NCBI GenBank assembly: GCA_009360345.1
Contig: SPDP01000002.1
Coordinates: forward strand, 558,001 to 622,000
DNA: 64,000 nt
Reading direction: 5' to 3'
From: Alcaligenaceae bacterium SAGV5
GTDB lineage: Bacteria; Pseudomonadota; Gammaproteobacteria; Burkholderiales; Burkholderiaceae_B
Part shown: in pieces, positions 36,157-46,831 of the stretch
Layout: each line of letters starts with the position of its first letter
How positions within the stretch are numbered: the stretch's first letter is position 1
Translations under genes and position numbers: made by a program
Notes under the pieces: model-generated
What the model saw: only the letters and a program-made list of their open reading frames with translations
What the model was told of the DNA's origin: nothing
The model's database searches: none

Positions 36157-37612
36157 CCATGGCCCGCACGATGTGCTCCAGGACCTTGATCCGGGCAGTG
36201 CGCTTGTCGTCATCGGCGACGACGACCCAGGGCGCGTGCGCGGAGTCCGTGCGCGCGATCATCTCGCGCGCGGCCGACATGTAGTCGTCCCACTTGCGCC
36301 GGTTGCGCCAGTCGTCCGGCGTGAGCTTGAAACTCTTGAAGGGGGAATCGCGGCGCTCCTTGAAGCGGCGCAGTTGTTCCTCGCGCGAGACCGACAGCCA
36401 GAACTTCAGCACCACCGCCCCGCCACGGCGCAACTGGTCCTCGAAGTCGTTGATCTCGTCGTAGGCGCGCCGCCAGGTGGCGGGCGGGATCAGCGACTCG
36501 ACCCGCTCGACCAGCACCCGGCCATACCAGGAGCGGTCGAAAATGCATACCCTGCCATGCAGCGGCAGGTGCCGCCAGAACCGCCACAGATAGGGATGGG
36601 CCAGTTCGTCGTCGCTGGGCGCGGAGATCGGCACGATGCCGAAGTCCCGCACGTCCAGCGCGTGCGAGACGCGCCGGATCGCGCCGCCCTTGCCGGCGGC
36701 GTCCACCCCCTCGAACACCAGCACCAGCGAGCGCTTGCGGAAGCGCTTGGCGCGGACCTGCTCCGACAAACGGGCCTGCCAGCCGGCCAGTTGCCGTTCA
36801 TAGTCGACCTCGTCCAGCTTGCCGCCGCCAGGCATGGGCTCCAGTACCGCCTTGGACCGGCCGCCATGGCGCACGACCTGCAACGGCGGCCGGCGCGGCG
36901 CACGCGGCAGCGGTTCGCGCATCGCCTGCAAGACGGCCGAAGCCGTCTCGACGGCGCGCAGCCGGTCGTCCGCACCCGGCACCACCCGCCACGGCGTATA
37001 GGTGGCGTCCGTGGCACCCAGCACGATCTCGCCCGCCGCGCGCAGGCGATCGAATTTCTTGCGGACCTTCAAGTCGGCCTCGGACACCCGCCAGGCCGTC
37101 GCGGGATCCGCCAGTTGCGCGTCGATACGGGCGATCTGCGCCCCCCGCGACAAGTGATACCAGAGCTTGAGCATCCGCACCCGCTCGCTGGCCAGCATGG
37201 CCTCGAAGCGCAGGATCTCGGCCGCCATCGCCTCGATGCGGTCCATGTCCGGCTTCTTGCGCGCCGCTTCCTTGAAGAGAGGCGCATACCAGGAGCCGAA
37301 GACGATGCCGGTCTGCCCCAGCGCGGGCAGCGCATTCCAATAACGCCACATGGCGGGCCGCTGGGCCTCGTCCACGCTGGGAGCACCGAAGGCCAGGGTC
37401 CGGATGTGGCGCGGGTCCATCCACTCGTTGAGCAGGTTGATCGCGGATCCCTTGCCCGCGCCGTCGACCCCCGCCACCACGATCAGCACGGCGCGGTCGC
37501 GCTGTTTCAGGAGTTCGTACTGCTGCTGGAGCAGTTCCGTCCTGAGCACGAGTTCGCGCCGCTCATACTCCTTCTCGTCCATGGACGGGTCCCGCTCGGC
37601 TCGTTCGAACAC
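36146..37612 (-). CDS. pap: polyphosphate:AMP phosphotransferase, two-domain PPK2 (class II)
   Basis: A 488-residue protein made of two PPK2 domains, the layout of polyphosphate:AMP phosphotransferase, which makes ADP from AMP and polyphosphate. Both halves have Walker [11 protein letters not shown] at 48-57 and [10 protein letters not shown] at 302-311. Only the second half keeps the Walker B/DRSWY motif (FDRSWYG at 358-364); the first reads VFGSWYA at 104-110, without the Asp-Arg pair. The C-terminal half is therefore the likely active one, as known for this class. Divergent from fumC. Confidence 0.9.
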   Translation of the reverse strand: MFERAERDPSMDEKEYERRELVLRTELLQQQYELLKQRDRAVLIVVAGVDGAGKGSAINLLNEWMDPRHIRTLAFGAPSVDEAQRPAMWRYWNALPALGQTGIVFGSWYAPLFKEAARKKPDMDRIEAMAAEILRFEAMLASERVRMLKLWYHLSRGAQIARIDAQLADPATAWRVSEADLKVRKKFDRLRAAGEIVLGATDATYTPWRVVPGADDRLRAVETASAVLQAMREPLPRAPRRPPLQVVRHGGRSKAVLEPMPGGGKLDEVDYERQLAGWQARLSEQVRAKRFRKRSLVLVFEGVDAAGKGGAIRRVSHALDVRDFGIVPISAPSDDELAHPYLWRFWRHLPLHGRVCIFDRSWYGRVLVERVESLIPPATWRRAYDEINDFEDQLRRGGAVVLKFWLSVSREEQLRRFKERRDSPFKSFKLTPDDWRNRRKWDDYMSAAREMIARTDSAHAPWVVVADDDKRTARIKVLEHIVRAMDDA

Positions 37613-37744
37613 GAAAAGCTCCCTGGTTCTGGTACCGCGTATCCTTTACCACAGTCGCTTGCAGGGACACAAGCCGGTGCGCGAAAGGCTTCTGCTAACC
37701 TGGGCTCATCCAGGCCCGCAGGCCGGGCAGGCAAGGAGATGGCC

Positions 37745-39124
<1,380 letters not shown>

Positions 39125-39145
39125 AGGGAAAACGTCCCCTAGGAA

Positions 39146-39230
39146 AGCCCCCCCCTACGCCCTTCGGGCGCCCCCCAGGGGGCGAAACCGGCGGACTGGC
39201 GAAGCCAGATCCGCGGTTTCCGGGGTCTAG
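39146..39230 (+). repeat. structured intergenic repeat, copy 1 (3' of fumC)
   Basis: An ~85-base element starting AGCCCCCCCCTACGCCC and ending GGGGTCTAG. It contains a first hairpin (CGCCC-TTC-GGGCG) and a second composite hairpin in which GAAACC, GCGGA and CTGGC on the left pair with GCCAG, TCCGC and GGTTTC on the right around a GAA loop. It begins 22 bases after the fumC stop in the sense orientation. It may serve as terminator or 3'-end stabiliser. Confidence 0.75.
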
Positions 39231-39310
39231 GGAAGCTATCTTGGACTGAAGCACGGTTGCTACCGCTGGCTGCCAGCGAAGCACCTGCGCCACAACCCAA
39301 GACAGCGGTA

Positions 39311-39395
39311 CTAGACCCAGGATGCGGTGGATCCGGCTCCGCCGGTCCACCCGCATCGCCCCCTGGGGGGCGCGCGTCAGCGCGTAGGGGGGGCT
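39311..39395 (-). repeat. structured intergenic repeat, copy 2 (3' of DHA2 efflux gene)
   Basis: Read on the minus strand it aligns base for base with copy 1, from AGCCCCCCTACGCGC to GGGTCTAG. The paired arms differ in compensated ways: GATGCG/CGCATC replaces GAAACC/GGTTTC, GTGGA/TCCAC replaces GCGGA/TCCGC and CCGGC/GCCGG replaces CTGGC/GCCAG. It starts at the stop codon of the minus-strand DHA2 gene, so it too is a sense 3' element. Between copies 1 and 2 there are about 80 bases without recognisable content. Confidence 0.75.
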
Positions 39396-40827
39396 ATCTT
39401 TTTCCGCTGACGGCGGAGCCAGCGCTGGCGGAAAGGCGGCTGAAGAACAGCACCGACAGCATCATCGTGATGCCGATGACCAGGAAACCGGGGATCACGT
39501 CGTAGGCGTCGAGCGTGGCGGTGCCGCGCGTGGCCATGCTGACCTTGAGCGCGAAGGCGGCGACGGCCACGCCCAGGCTGATGGCCAGTTGCTGGACCGC
39601 GCTGGCCATGCCGGTGGCCCGCCCCATCTGGTCGGGGCCGATGTCGGCATAGGCCAGCGAGTTGACGCCGGTCAGTTGCAGCGACCGGAAGAACCCGCCC
39701 AGCAGCAGCACGATGATGATGACGGCATGCGGCGTGACCGGGGTGAACAGCACGCAGCCGATGATGGACGCCCCGGTCAGGAAGGCGTTGACCACGAGCG
39801 TGCGGCGAAAGCCGAAGCGCTTGATGATGGGGCTGGCGCTCATCTTCATCATCAGCGCGCCCAGCGCGCCGGCGAAGGTCAGCATCCCCGCGGCGAAGGG
39901 GCCCATGCCGAACGCCACCTGCAATTGCATGGCCAGCAGGAAGGGCACGGCGCCGACCGCGAGCCGGCAAAGATTGCCGCCCAACAGCGCGATGGAGAAG
40001 GTCGGGATCTTCAGCAGGCGGAAGTCCAGGATGGGATGGGGCGAACGCTCCGCGTGCCTGACATACAGCAGCCCGCACACGCCGCCCAGCACCAGCAGCC
40101 CCAGCAGCATGGGCGTCGACAGCACGCCGTGGCCCACGGCCTCGAAGCAGAACACCAGGGTGCCCAGGCAGACGGCGGTCAACAGGAAACCGATGACGTC
40201 CAGCGGCTGCGGCTGGCCCGCCTCGGTATCGTGGATGTAGCGCAGCGCCAGGATCACGCCCAGGACGCCGATGGGCAGGTTCATGAAGAAGATCCAGCGC
40301 CAGGAGCCGTACTCGACCAGGAAACCGCCCACCGCCGGCCCGAAGATGGGGCCCAGCAGCGCCGGCATGCTGAGAAAGGACATGGCGCGCACCAGCTCCG
40401 ACTTGGACACGGTGCGCAGCAGCACGATGCGTCCCACCGGGACCATCATCGCGCCCGCGAATCCTTGCAGCATCCGTCCGGCCACCATCTGGCCCAGGGT
40501 CTGCGACAAGCCGCACAACGTGGAGCTGATGGTGAACAGGACAATGGCGGAGGCAAAGACCTGGCGCGCGCCGAACCGGTCGGCGGCCCAGCCGCAGATG
40601 GGCACGAACACGGCGGCGCTGAGCAGGTAGGCGGTGATCGCGACGTTGAGCCGGACCGGATCCGCGCCGAAGGAGTGCGCCATCGCCGGCAGGGCCGTGG
40701 CGATGACGGTGGAGTCCAGCATCTGCATGAACAGCGCGCAGCCGACGATGAGCGGCACGACCATGGGCGCGAGCCGCTGCGTGATGCGGGAGACGAACGA
40801 AACATGATCGTTGGTGGACAAGGCCAT
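39394..40827 (-). CDS. DHA2-family MFS drug efflux transporter (EmrB/QacA-like)
   Basis: A 477-residue transporter of the 14-helix DHA2 drug:H+ antiporter type. Markers are MLDSTVIATALPAMAHSFGA in helix 1 (motif D1), WAADRFGARQVF (motif A) and LGPIFGPAVGGFLVE (motif C). It probably exports hydrophobic or aromatic compounds. The ATG at 40827 was chosen because GGGGAG is 8 bases upstream; the open frame begins three codons earlier with GTG. It lies 5 bases after the MarR gene, forming a regulator-pump operon. Confidence 0.9.
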   Translation of the reverse strand: MALSTNDHVSFVSRITQRLAPMVVPLIVGCALFMQMLDSTVIATALPAMAHSFGADPVRLNVAITAYLLSAAVFVPICGWAADRFGARQVFASAIVLFTISSTLCGLSQTLGQMVAGRMLQGFAGAMMVPVGRIVLLRTVSKSELVRAMSFLSMPALLGPIFGPAVGGFLVEYGSWRWIFFMNLPIGVLGVILALRYIHDTEAGQPQPLDVIGFLLTAVCLGTLVFCFEAVGHGVLSTPMLLGLLVLGGVCGLLYVRHAERSPHPILDFRLLKIPTFSIALLGGNLCRLAVGAVPFLLAMQLQVAFGMGPFAAGMLTFAGALGALMMKMSASPIIKRFGFRRTLVVNAFLTGASIIGCVLFTPVTPHAVIIIVLLLGGFFRSLQLTGVNSLAYADIGPDQMGRATGMASAVQQLAISLGVAVAAFALKVSMATRGTATLDAYDVIPGFLVIGITMMLSVLFFSRLSASAGSAVSGKR

Positions 40828-40832
40828 GTCTT

Positions 40833-41270
40833 TCACTCCCCAAGGTGCCGCAGGGCTCCCACCGCGCGGGCGAGCGCGGCGCGGTCGTCGGGGTCGAGCG
40901 TGGTGATGCGGCCGGCCAGCCAGTCGGTGCGGCGCTTGCGCACCTCGGCAACCAGCTTGCGCCCCTCCGGGGTCACCGCCAGCCCGACACGGCGCTTGTC
41001 CGTATGCAGGGTCTGGTCGCGCTGGATGTAGCCGGCGGCCTCGAGCTGCTTGACATGGTTGCTCATGCTGGCGGCACGCATGTTCTCGCGGTTGGCGAGA
41101 TCGTTGACACCGATGCCGGGTTCCTTGTCGATGGTCGACAACAGCATGACCATGAGCGGCGAGACGCCAAAAGCCTGGGTCTCGCGCCGCAGCAGCCTGT
41201 TCAGGCGCAGGATGGCGGGCCGCAATTGCGCGGCCAGATCGATCGCTTCGTTACCGGTGGGATCCAGCAT
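40833..41270 (-). CDS. MarR-family transcriptional repressor
   Basis: A 145-residue MarR protein with the winged helix in IGVNDLANRENMRAASMSNHVKQLEAAGYIQR and the wing HTDKRRVGLAVTPEGRKL. It should repress its own operon with the DHA2 pump and release DNA on binding a small, often phenolic, ligand. The ATG at 41270 was preferred to a TTG at 41306. A perfect palindrome 42 bases upstream is the probable operator. Confidence 0.9.
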   Translation of the reverse strand: MLDPTGNEAIDLAAQLRPAILRLNRLLRRETQAFGVSPLMVMLLSTIDKEPGIGVNDLANRENMRAASMSNHVKQLEAAGYIQRDQTLHTDKRRVGLAVTPEGRKLVAEVRKRRTDWLAGRITTLDPDDRAALARAVGALRHLGE

Positions 41271-41311
41271 GGTCCTGGCGGACGCGCGCGTGGGCGCCGC
41301 GCCCAATAAGT

Positions 41312-41330
41312 TAGTTAGTTGAACTAACTA
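41312..41330. promoter_or_regulatory. MarR operator palindrome
   Basis: TAGTTAGTTGAACTAACTA is a perfect 9+1+9 inverted repeat just upstream of the MarR gene, with half-site spacing usual for MarR dimers. The tract TATATA follows. Such AT-rich symmetry stands out in this GC-rich sequence. Confidence 0.75.
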
Positions 41331-41386
41331 TATAGACGCGGGCCGGGAATTGCAAGCCCCGCCGCGGACCGGGATCCGCGCCGCCG

Positions 41387-42160
41387 TCACATGACGGAAG
41401 AGGCGCCGCCGTCGAGGTTCACGCTGGAGCCGGTCACATAGCTGGCCGCCCCGGACGCCAGGAAGACGATGACGTTGGCGGCTTCCTCGGCCTCGCCCAC
41501 CCGGCCCAGGGGGATGTCCTGCGCGAACTCGCGGTACAGGTCGTCGGCATCGCGCCCCTTGGAGGCGGCGGTGCGCTCATGCTGCCCGGCCTTGATCTTG
41601 CCGATGCAGACCGCGTTCACGAGGATGTTGTCGGCCGCGAACTCGCGCGACAGCGCCTTGGTCAGGGCCAGCCCGGCGGCACGCGACACCGAGGTCGGCA
41701 TCGAGGTGGCGGCGGGCTGCTTGCCGCCTATGGTCGAGATGTTGACGATGCGGCCACCCCCCTGTTTCTTCATGTGCGGGACGGCCAGGCGCGAACAGCG
41801 GATCGCCCCGTACAGCTTCAGTTCGAGGTCGGCGTCCCAGTCGGCGTCGCTGACCTTCAGGAACGGGCCGCGCATCGACGTGCCGGCATTGTTGACCAGG
41901 ATGTCGATGCGGCCGAAATGGCCCGCGACAGCGGTGAAGAACCGCTCGATCTCTTCAGGCCTGGAGATGTCCGTCGCCAGCCCGAAGACATCGCCGCCCT
42001 TGGCGCGCAACAGCTCCACGGTGGCCGCGAGCTTGTCGGCGCTGCGCGCGCAGATCGCCACCCGGGCGCCCTCTTCCACGAATTTCAGCGCGGCCGCCAG
42101 GCCTATGCCGGCCGTCGCGCCCGTCACCACCGCCACTTTTCCTTTCAATCCCAGATCCAC
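41387..42160 (-). CDS. SDR-family oxidoreductase
   Basis: A 257-residue short-chain dehydrogenase/reductase. The cofactor motif VVTGATAGIGLAAAL is at about residues 11-25, NNAG lies in ILVNNAGTSM, and the C-terminus has YVTGSSVNLDGG. The catalytic YxxxK is not standard: after the serine in NISTIGGKQP the place of the Tyr-x3-Lys reads SMPTSVSRAAGLAL, so Tyr and Lys are replaced. This may be a non-catalytic or atypical SDR. The GTG start at 42160 follows ACGGAGCGACAA. Divergent from the DOPA-dioxygenase-like gene. Confidence 0.82.
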   Translation of the reverse strand: MDLGLKGKVAVVTGATAGIGLAAALKFVEEGARVAICARSADKLAATVELLRAKGGDVFGLATDISRPEEIERFFTAVAGHFGRIDILVNNAGTSMRGPFLKVSDADWDADLELKLYGAIRCSRLAVPHMKKQGGGRIVNISTIGGKQPAATSMPTSVSRAAGLALTKALSREFAADNILVNAVCIGKIKAGQHERTAASKGRDADDLYREFAQDIPLGRVGEAEEAANVIVFLASGAASYVTGSSVNLDGGASSVM

Positions 42161-42255
42161 TTGTCGCTCCGTCACATAGAATCCAAACAGGGCGCGGCCA
42201 CCGCCTCGCCCTCCATCCACCACCGCAATCCGCACCGCTATCCAGGCCTATCGCC

Positions 42256-42621
42256 ATGCAGGCAGACTTTTACGACACCGGCATCATTCGCGCATTCCAT
42301 GCCCATGTCTACTACGATCCCGCGACCACCCGCGACGTGGCCGCGGCCGTGCGCGAGGAAGCCATCGCGCGTTTTCCCCTGCGCGCCGGCCGCTGGCACG
42401 ACGTGCCCGTCGGCCCGCATACCCAGGCGATGTACCAATTGCTGTTCGATCCCGGCGTCTTCGCCTCGCTCGTACCCTGGCTGATGCTGAACCGGCGCGG
42501 GCTGGACGTGCTGGTGCATCCGGACACCGGCCTCCCCCGCCGCGATCACCTGGTCCACGGATTCTGGCTGGGCCGGGTGCTGCCGCTGAAGGCCGAGCGC
42601 CTGCCCGAGCGCGACGACTGA
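42256..42621 (+). CDS. DOPA 4,5-dioxygenase family protein
   Basis: A 121-residue small protein matching the DOPA dioxygenase family: [46 protein letters not shown] and [11 protein letters not shown]. The histidines in HAHVY, GPH and VHP are the conserved metal-site candidates. In fungi and plants the family opens DOPA between C4 and C5 to betalamic acid; bacterial members are mostly of unknown role. It has no co-directional partner gene and is convergent with the LLM oxidoreductase seven bases away. Confidence 0.85.
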   Translation: MQADFYDTGIIRAFHAHVYYDPATTRDVAAAVREEAIARFPLRAGRWHDVPVGPHTQAMYQLLFDPGVFASLVPWLMLNRRGLDVLVHPDTGLPRRDHLVHGFWLGRVLPLKAERLPERDD

Positions 42622-42628
42622 GCCTCCC

Positions 42629-43639
<1,011 letters not shown>

Positions 43640-43790
43640 TCTGCTCTCGTGCGAGGGGTGCGCCCACCGGCGGAGCGGGCGATGGCCACGCTGCGTTAAC
43701 CGTGGGTTGACGAGACTTGAAAAGACGTCGCTCGTCAGGCGGGAGGGCGCTCAATACACTCATCGTACCCTTCACCCCGGACTCCACTCG

Positions 43791-44768
43791 ATGAAAACCT
43801 TACCCGCCATAAGCCTATGGACCGCGCTGGCCATCGCCGCCATGCCGGCCGCCCAGGCGCAATCCGGCGCTTATCCCACCCGTCCCATCAAGATGGTGGT
43901 CGGGTGGTCTCCCGGCGGCGCGACCGACCTGCTGGCCCGCATGGTCTCCACGGAGCTGAGCGCGCAACTGGGCCAGCAGGTGGTGGTGGACAACCGGCCG
44001 GGCGCCAATGGCACCATCGGCCACGGCCAGGTGGCGGCCGCCCCGGCCGACGGCTACACGCTGATCCTGGCCACCAACAGCACCTACGCCATCGCCGAGC
44101 ACCTGTACAAGTCGCTGCCCTATCGGCACGAACGCGACTTCGCCCCGATCTCGCTGCTGGCCTCGAGCCCGCTCATCCTGGCCGTGCGCCCCACGCTGGA
44201 GGCAGGCGGCGTGAAGGAGCTGCTGGCGCTGGCCCGCAAGCAGCCCGGCCGCCTGAACATTGCATCGGGCGGCAACGGTTCGACCAGCCACCTGGCGGCC
44301 GAACTGTTCATGAGCCAGACCGGCATTTCGATGGTGCACGTGCCCTACAAAGGCGGCGGCCCGGCCAACAACGCGGTGGCCGCGGGCGAGGTCGACGCGG
44401 CCTTCCTGGACCTGGGAGTCGCCCTGCCGTTCGCCTCCGCCGGCCGCCTGAAGGCCATCGCCGTGACGGGCGCCGCCCGCTCGCCGCTGCTGCCCGAGGT
44501 TCCCACCGTGGGCGAATCCGGCGTGCCCAGCTTCGAGTCGACCACCAATTTCGCGCTGTTCGCCCCGGCCGGCACCCCGCGCCCGATCATCGATCGCCTG
44601 CACCAGGCCGTGCACAAGGTCCTGGCGGGCAACGACCTGCGCGACAGGCTGCGCCGGCAGGGCGTGGAAATCGTCGACGGCTCGCCCGACGAACTGCGCC
44701 GCGCGGCCTCCGCCGAAAGCGCCAAGTGGGCCCGCATCATCAGCGAACGCCGCATCGTGCTGGACTAG
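43791..44768 (+). CDS. Bug/TctC-family periplasmic substrate-binding receptor
   Basis: A 325-residue Bug receptor with signal peptide [21 protein letters not shown], entry motif [16 protein letters not shown] and the core [19 protein letters not shown]. It sits one base before the octopine-dehydrogenase-like gene, so the two are surely co-transcribed; the ligand may be an opine-like or amino-acid-derived acid. Confidence 0.92.
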   Translation: MKTLPAISLWTALAIAAMPAAQAQSGAYPTRPIKMVVGWSPGGATDLLARMVSTELSAQLGQQVVVDNRPGANGTIGHGQVAAAPADGYTLILATNSTYAIAEHLYKSLPYRHERDFAPISLLASSPLILAVRPTLEAGGVKELLALARKQPGRLNIASGGNGSTSHLAAELFMSQTGISMVHVPYKGGGPANNAVAAGEVDAAFLDLGVALPFASAGRLKAIAVTGAARSPLLPEVPTVGESGVPSFESTTNFALFAPAGTPRPIIDRLHQAVHKVLAGNDLRDRLRRQGVEIVDGSPDELRRAASAESAKWARIISERRIVLD

Positions 44769-44769
44769 G

Positions 44770-45876
44770 ATGGCATCGCTTCCCCACCCCGCGCTCGACG
44801 TCGCGGTCGTCGGCGCCGGGCCCATCGGCTGCGCCACGGCGGCCTACCTGCTTCGTCACGGACATCGTCCCTTCCTGTGGTCTCCCACCGCGGCGCGGCT
44901 CAAGCGCCACGGCGACATGGCCAGCATCGCCTGCACGGGCGCGCTGGACGGCGACGTGGAGATCGACCTGCTCGACGCGCCGGAGCGGCTGGCCCGCTTC
45001 GACACCGTCATCGTCTGCCTGCCCGGCAACGCCTATGCCGACGTGCTGGGACGGCTGTCGCCGCTGTGGCGCGACGGCCAGACCATCATTGTCAGCGGCG
45101 CGCTCAGCCTGGCGCCGCTCTGGCTGCGCGAGCGCGCGGCGCGGCGCGGCTGCGACCTGCATGCCGCCGGCTGGGCCACGACGCCCACCACCGCGCACTT
45201 CCTGCCGGACGGCCGCCTGCACGCGAATCCGCTGCGCCATCGCATCGACATGGCGGCGACCGGCGCGAGCGACCGCATCCTCGGGCTCTGCGCGGCCTTG
45301 CTGGGCGACCGCTTCGTCGATGCCGGCGATCTGCTGGCGCCGACGCTGGCCAACATCAATCCCATCGCCCACGCCGCCGAGGTGATCCCCAATCTGACCC
45401 GCATGGACCGGGGCGAGGACTGGCCGCTGTTCGGCTGCTTCACGCCGGTGGTCGGCCGCCTGGCCGAGGGACTCGACCGGGAACGCCTGGCCACCGCCGC
45501 GGCGCTGGGGTTCGCATTGCCCACGCTGGCCGAGCACTACAGCCGCTCCTACCATATCGAGGCCGGGCCGTTGCACGAGATGGCCGCCGCCATCCAGGCA
45601 CGCGGCATGGGGCCCTCGGGCCCCGCGCGCCTCGACCACCGCTACGTGCTGGAAGACGCGCCCTTCGGACTGGCGTTCCAGGAAGCGCTGGCCCGGGCGG
45701 CGGGCGTGGAGTCGCCGCTGCTGTCGGCCTGCATCGACATCCTGGAAGCCGCCTACGCCCGCGACTTCCGGGCCGAGAACTTCCTGGTGGAGGAACTCGG
45801 GCTGGCCTCGGACGGCGTGTCGGCGCTGCGCAGCCGCTGCGCCGCCTCGCGCAGCGCCGACACGCCGCCGCGATGA
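44770..45876 (+). CDS. octopine/nopaline dehydrogenase-like NAD(P)-dependent oxidoreductase
   Basis: A 368-residue enzyme with an N-terminal Rossmann domain (VAVVGAGPIGCATAAYLLRHGH) and an all-helical C-terminal domain typical of the octopine/nopaline dehydrogenase family (LANINPIAHAAEVIPNL, with the family's NxxxH pattern). Members form or split opines from an amino acid and a 2-oxo acid. Coupled to the Bug gene, a catabolic, opine-splitting role is attractive but unproven. Its last 124 bases are overlapped by the convergent LysR gene. Confidence 0.82.
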   Translation: MASLPHPALDVAVVGAGPIGCATAAYLLRHGHRPFLWSPTAARLKRHGDMASIACTGALDGDVEIDLLDAPERLARFDTVIVCLPGNAYADVLGRLSPLWRDGQTIIVSGALSLAPLWLRERAARRGCDLHAAGWATTPTTAHFLPDGRLHANPLRHRIDMAATGASDRILGLCAALLGDRFVDAGDLLAPTLANINPIAHAAEVIPNLTRMDRGEDWPLFGCFTPVVGRLAEGLDRERLATAAALGFALPTLAEHYSRSYHIEAGPLHEMAAAIQARGMGPSGPARLDHRYVLEDAPFGLAFQEALARAAGVESPLLSACIDILEAAYARDFRAENFLVEELGLASDGVSALRSRCAASRSADTPPR

Positions 45877-46766
45877 GCGCCGCTGAAGCGATAGACCATC
45901 GCGATGGGGACCGGCGCGGGGAGATCCTCCATGCCGATCTCCACCAGGGTCCCGCGCCGCACGCGGTCCTCGATCACGCAGCGCGCCGCCAGCGTCACGC
46001 CCAGCGACTGCTCGGCCAGTTGCAGGTTGGTAATGGCATTGGTGGATTCGATCCGGGGCGCGATGGGCGCCAGCCCGTGCTGCAGCATGACCTGCTCCAC
46101 CATCATGCGGGCATTGGTCGGCCGCGGCGGCAGTATCCAGGCCTCGTCGCGCAGCGCCCGCCAGGCATGGCGCCGGCGGCGGTCCGCGGCCAGCGGATGC
46201 GCCGGCGCGCAGACCACGGTCCACTCCTCTGTGCCGATCTGTTCGATCACGAAACCGTCCGGTCTCAGGCCGCCGAGTTCGGACGGCGTATTCATGGTGA
46301 CCAGCACGTCGAGATCGCCGGCTTCCAGCTTCTGGCACATGTCGGCCAGGCGTCCCTCCACGATACGCACGGGCGGCAGGCCGCCATGGGCCGCGAGGTC
46401 GCGCAGCAGGCGGGGCACCAGCGTCCAGGCGATGAACGGCGGCGCGCCCACCCGTATGCCCTGGTCGGCCGGCATGCCGTGCGCGGCCAGTTCATCCGCC
46501 AGTTGGGCCACCTCGCCCAGCAACACCCGCGCGCGCTGCACGATCAGGTCTCCGGCCGCGGTCGTGACCACGCCCCGCGGCAGGCGATGGAAGACGGCGG
46601 TGCCGAACAGCGCCTCGACCTCGCGCAGCCCCTTGCTGACCGCCGCGGTGCTCAGGTGCAGCCGCTGGCCCGCCGCCCGCATGTTGCCGGCGTCGGCCAG
46701 GGTGCTGATGAGTTCGAGCTGGCGCATCCTGAGCGCGGCCAGCAACCGGTGTGTCGCATCGTGCAT
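45753..46766 (-). CDS. LysR-family transcriptional regulator
   Basis: A 337-residue LysR regulator. The helix-turn-helix is in MRQLELISTLADAGNMRAAGQRLHLSTAAVSKGLREVE, split over residues 14-50, followed by a substrate domain. The last ~40 residues (ADTPSEASPSSSTRKFSARKSRA and just before) are low in complexity and read antisense through the coding end of the opine-dehydrogenase-like gene, making the protein longer than usual. The ATG at 46766 was chosen for the normal LysR start. It is divergent from the asparaginase gene, a likely target together with the Bug/dehydrogenase pair. Confidence 0.87.
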   Translation of the reverse strand: MHDATHRLLAALRMRQLELISTLADAGNMRAAGQRLHLSTAAVSKGLREVEALFGTAVFHRLPRGVVTTAAGDLIVQRARVLLGEVAQLADELAAHGMPADQGIRVGAPPFIAWTLVPRLLRDLAAHGGLPPVRIVEGRLADMCQKLEAGDLDVLVTMNTPSELGGLRPDGFVIEQIGTEEWTVVCAPAHPLAADRRRRHAWRALRDEAWILPPRPTNARMMVEQVMLQHGLAPIAPRIESTNAITNLQLAEQSLGVTLAARCVIEDRVRRGTLVEIGMEDLPAPVPIAMVYRFSGAHRGGVSALREAAQRLRSADTPSEASPSSSTRKFSARKSRA

Positions 46767-46831
46767 ACGGATCGTCCTGACTGCCGGGCGCGGCCTCGCG
46801 CCCCCACCCGAGCATACCCCGTGGAGGCGGC

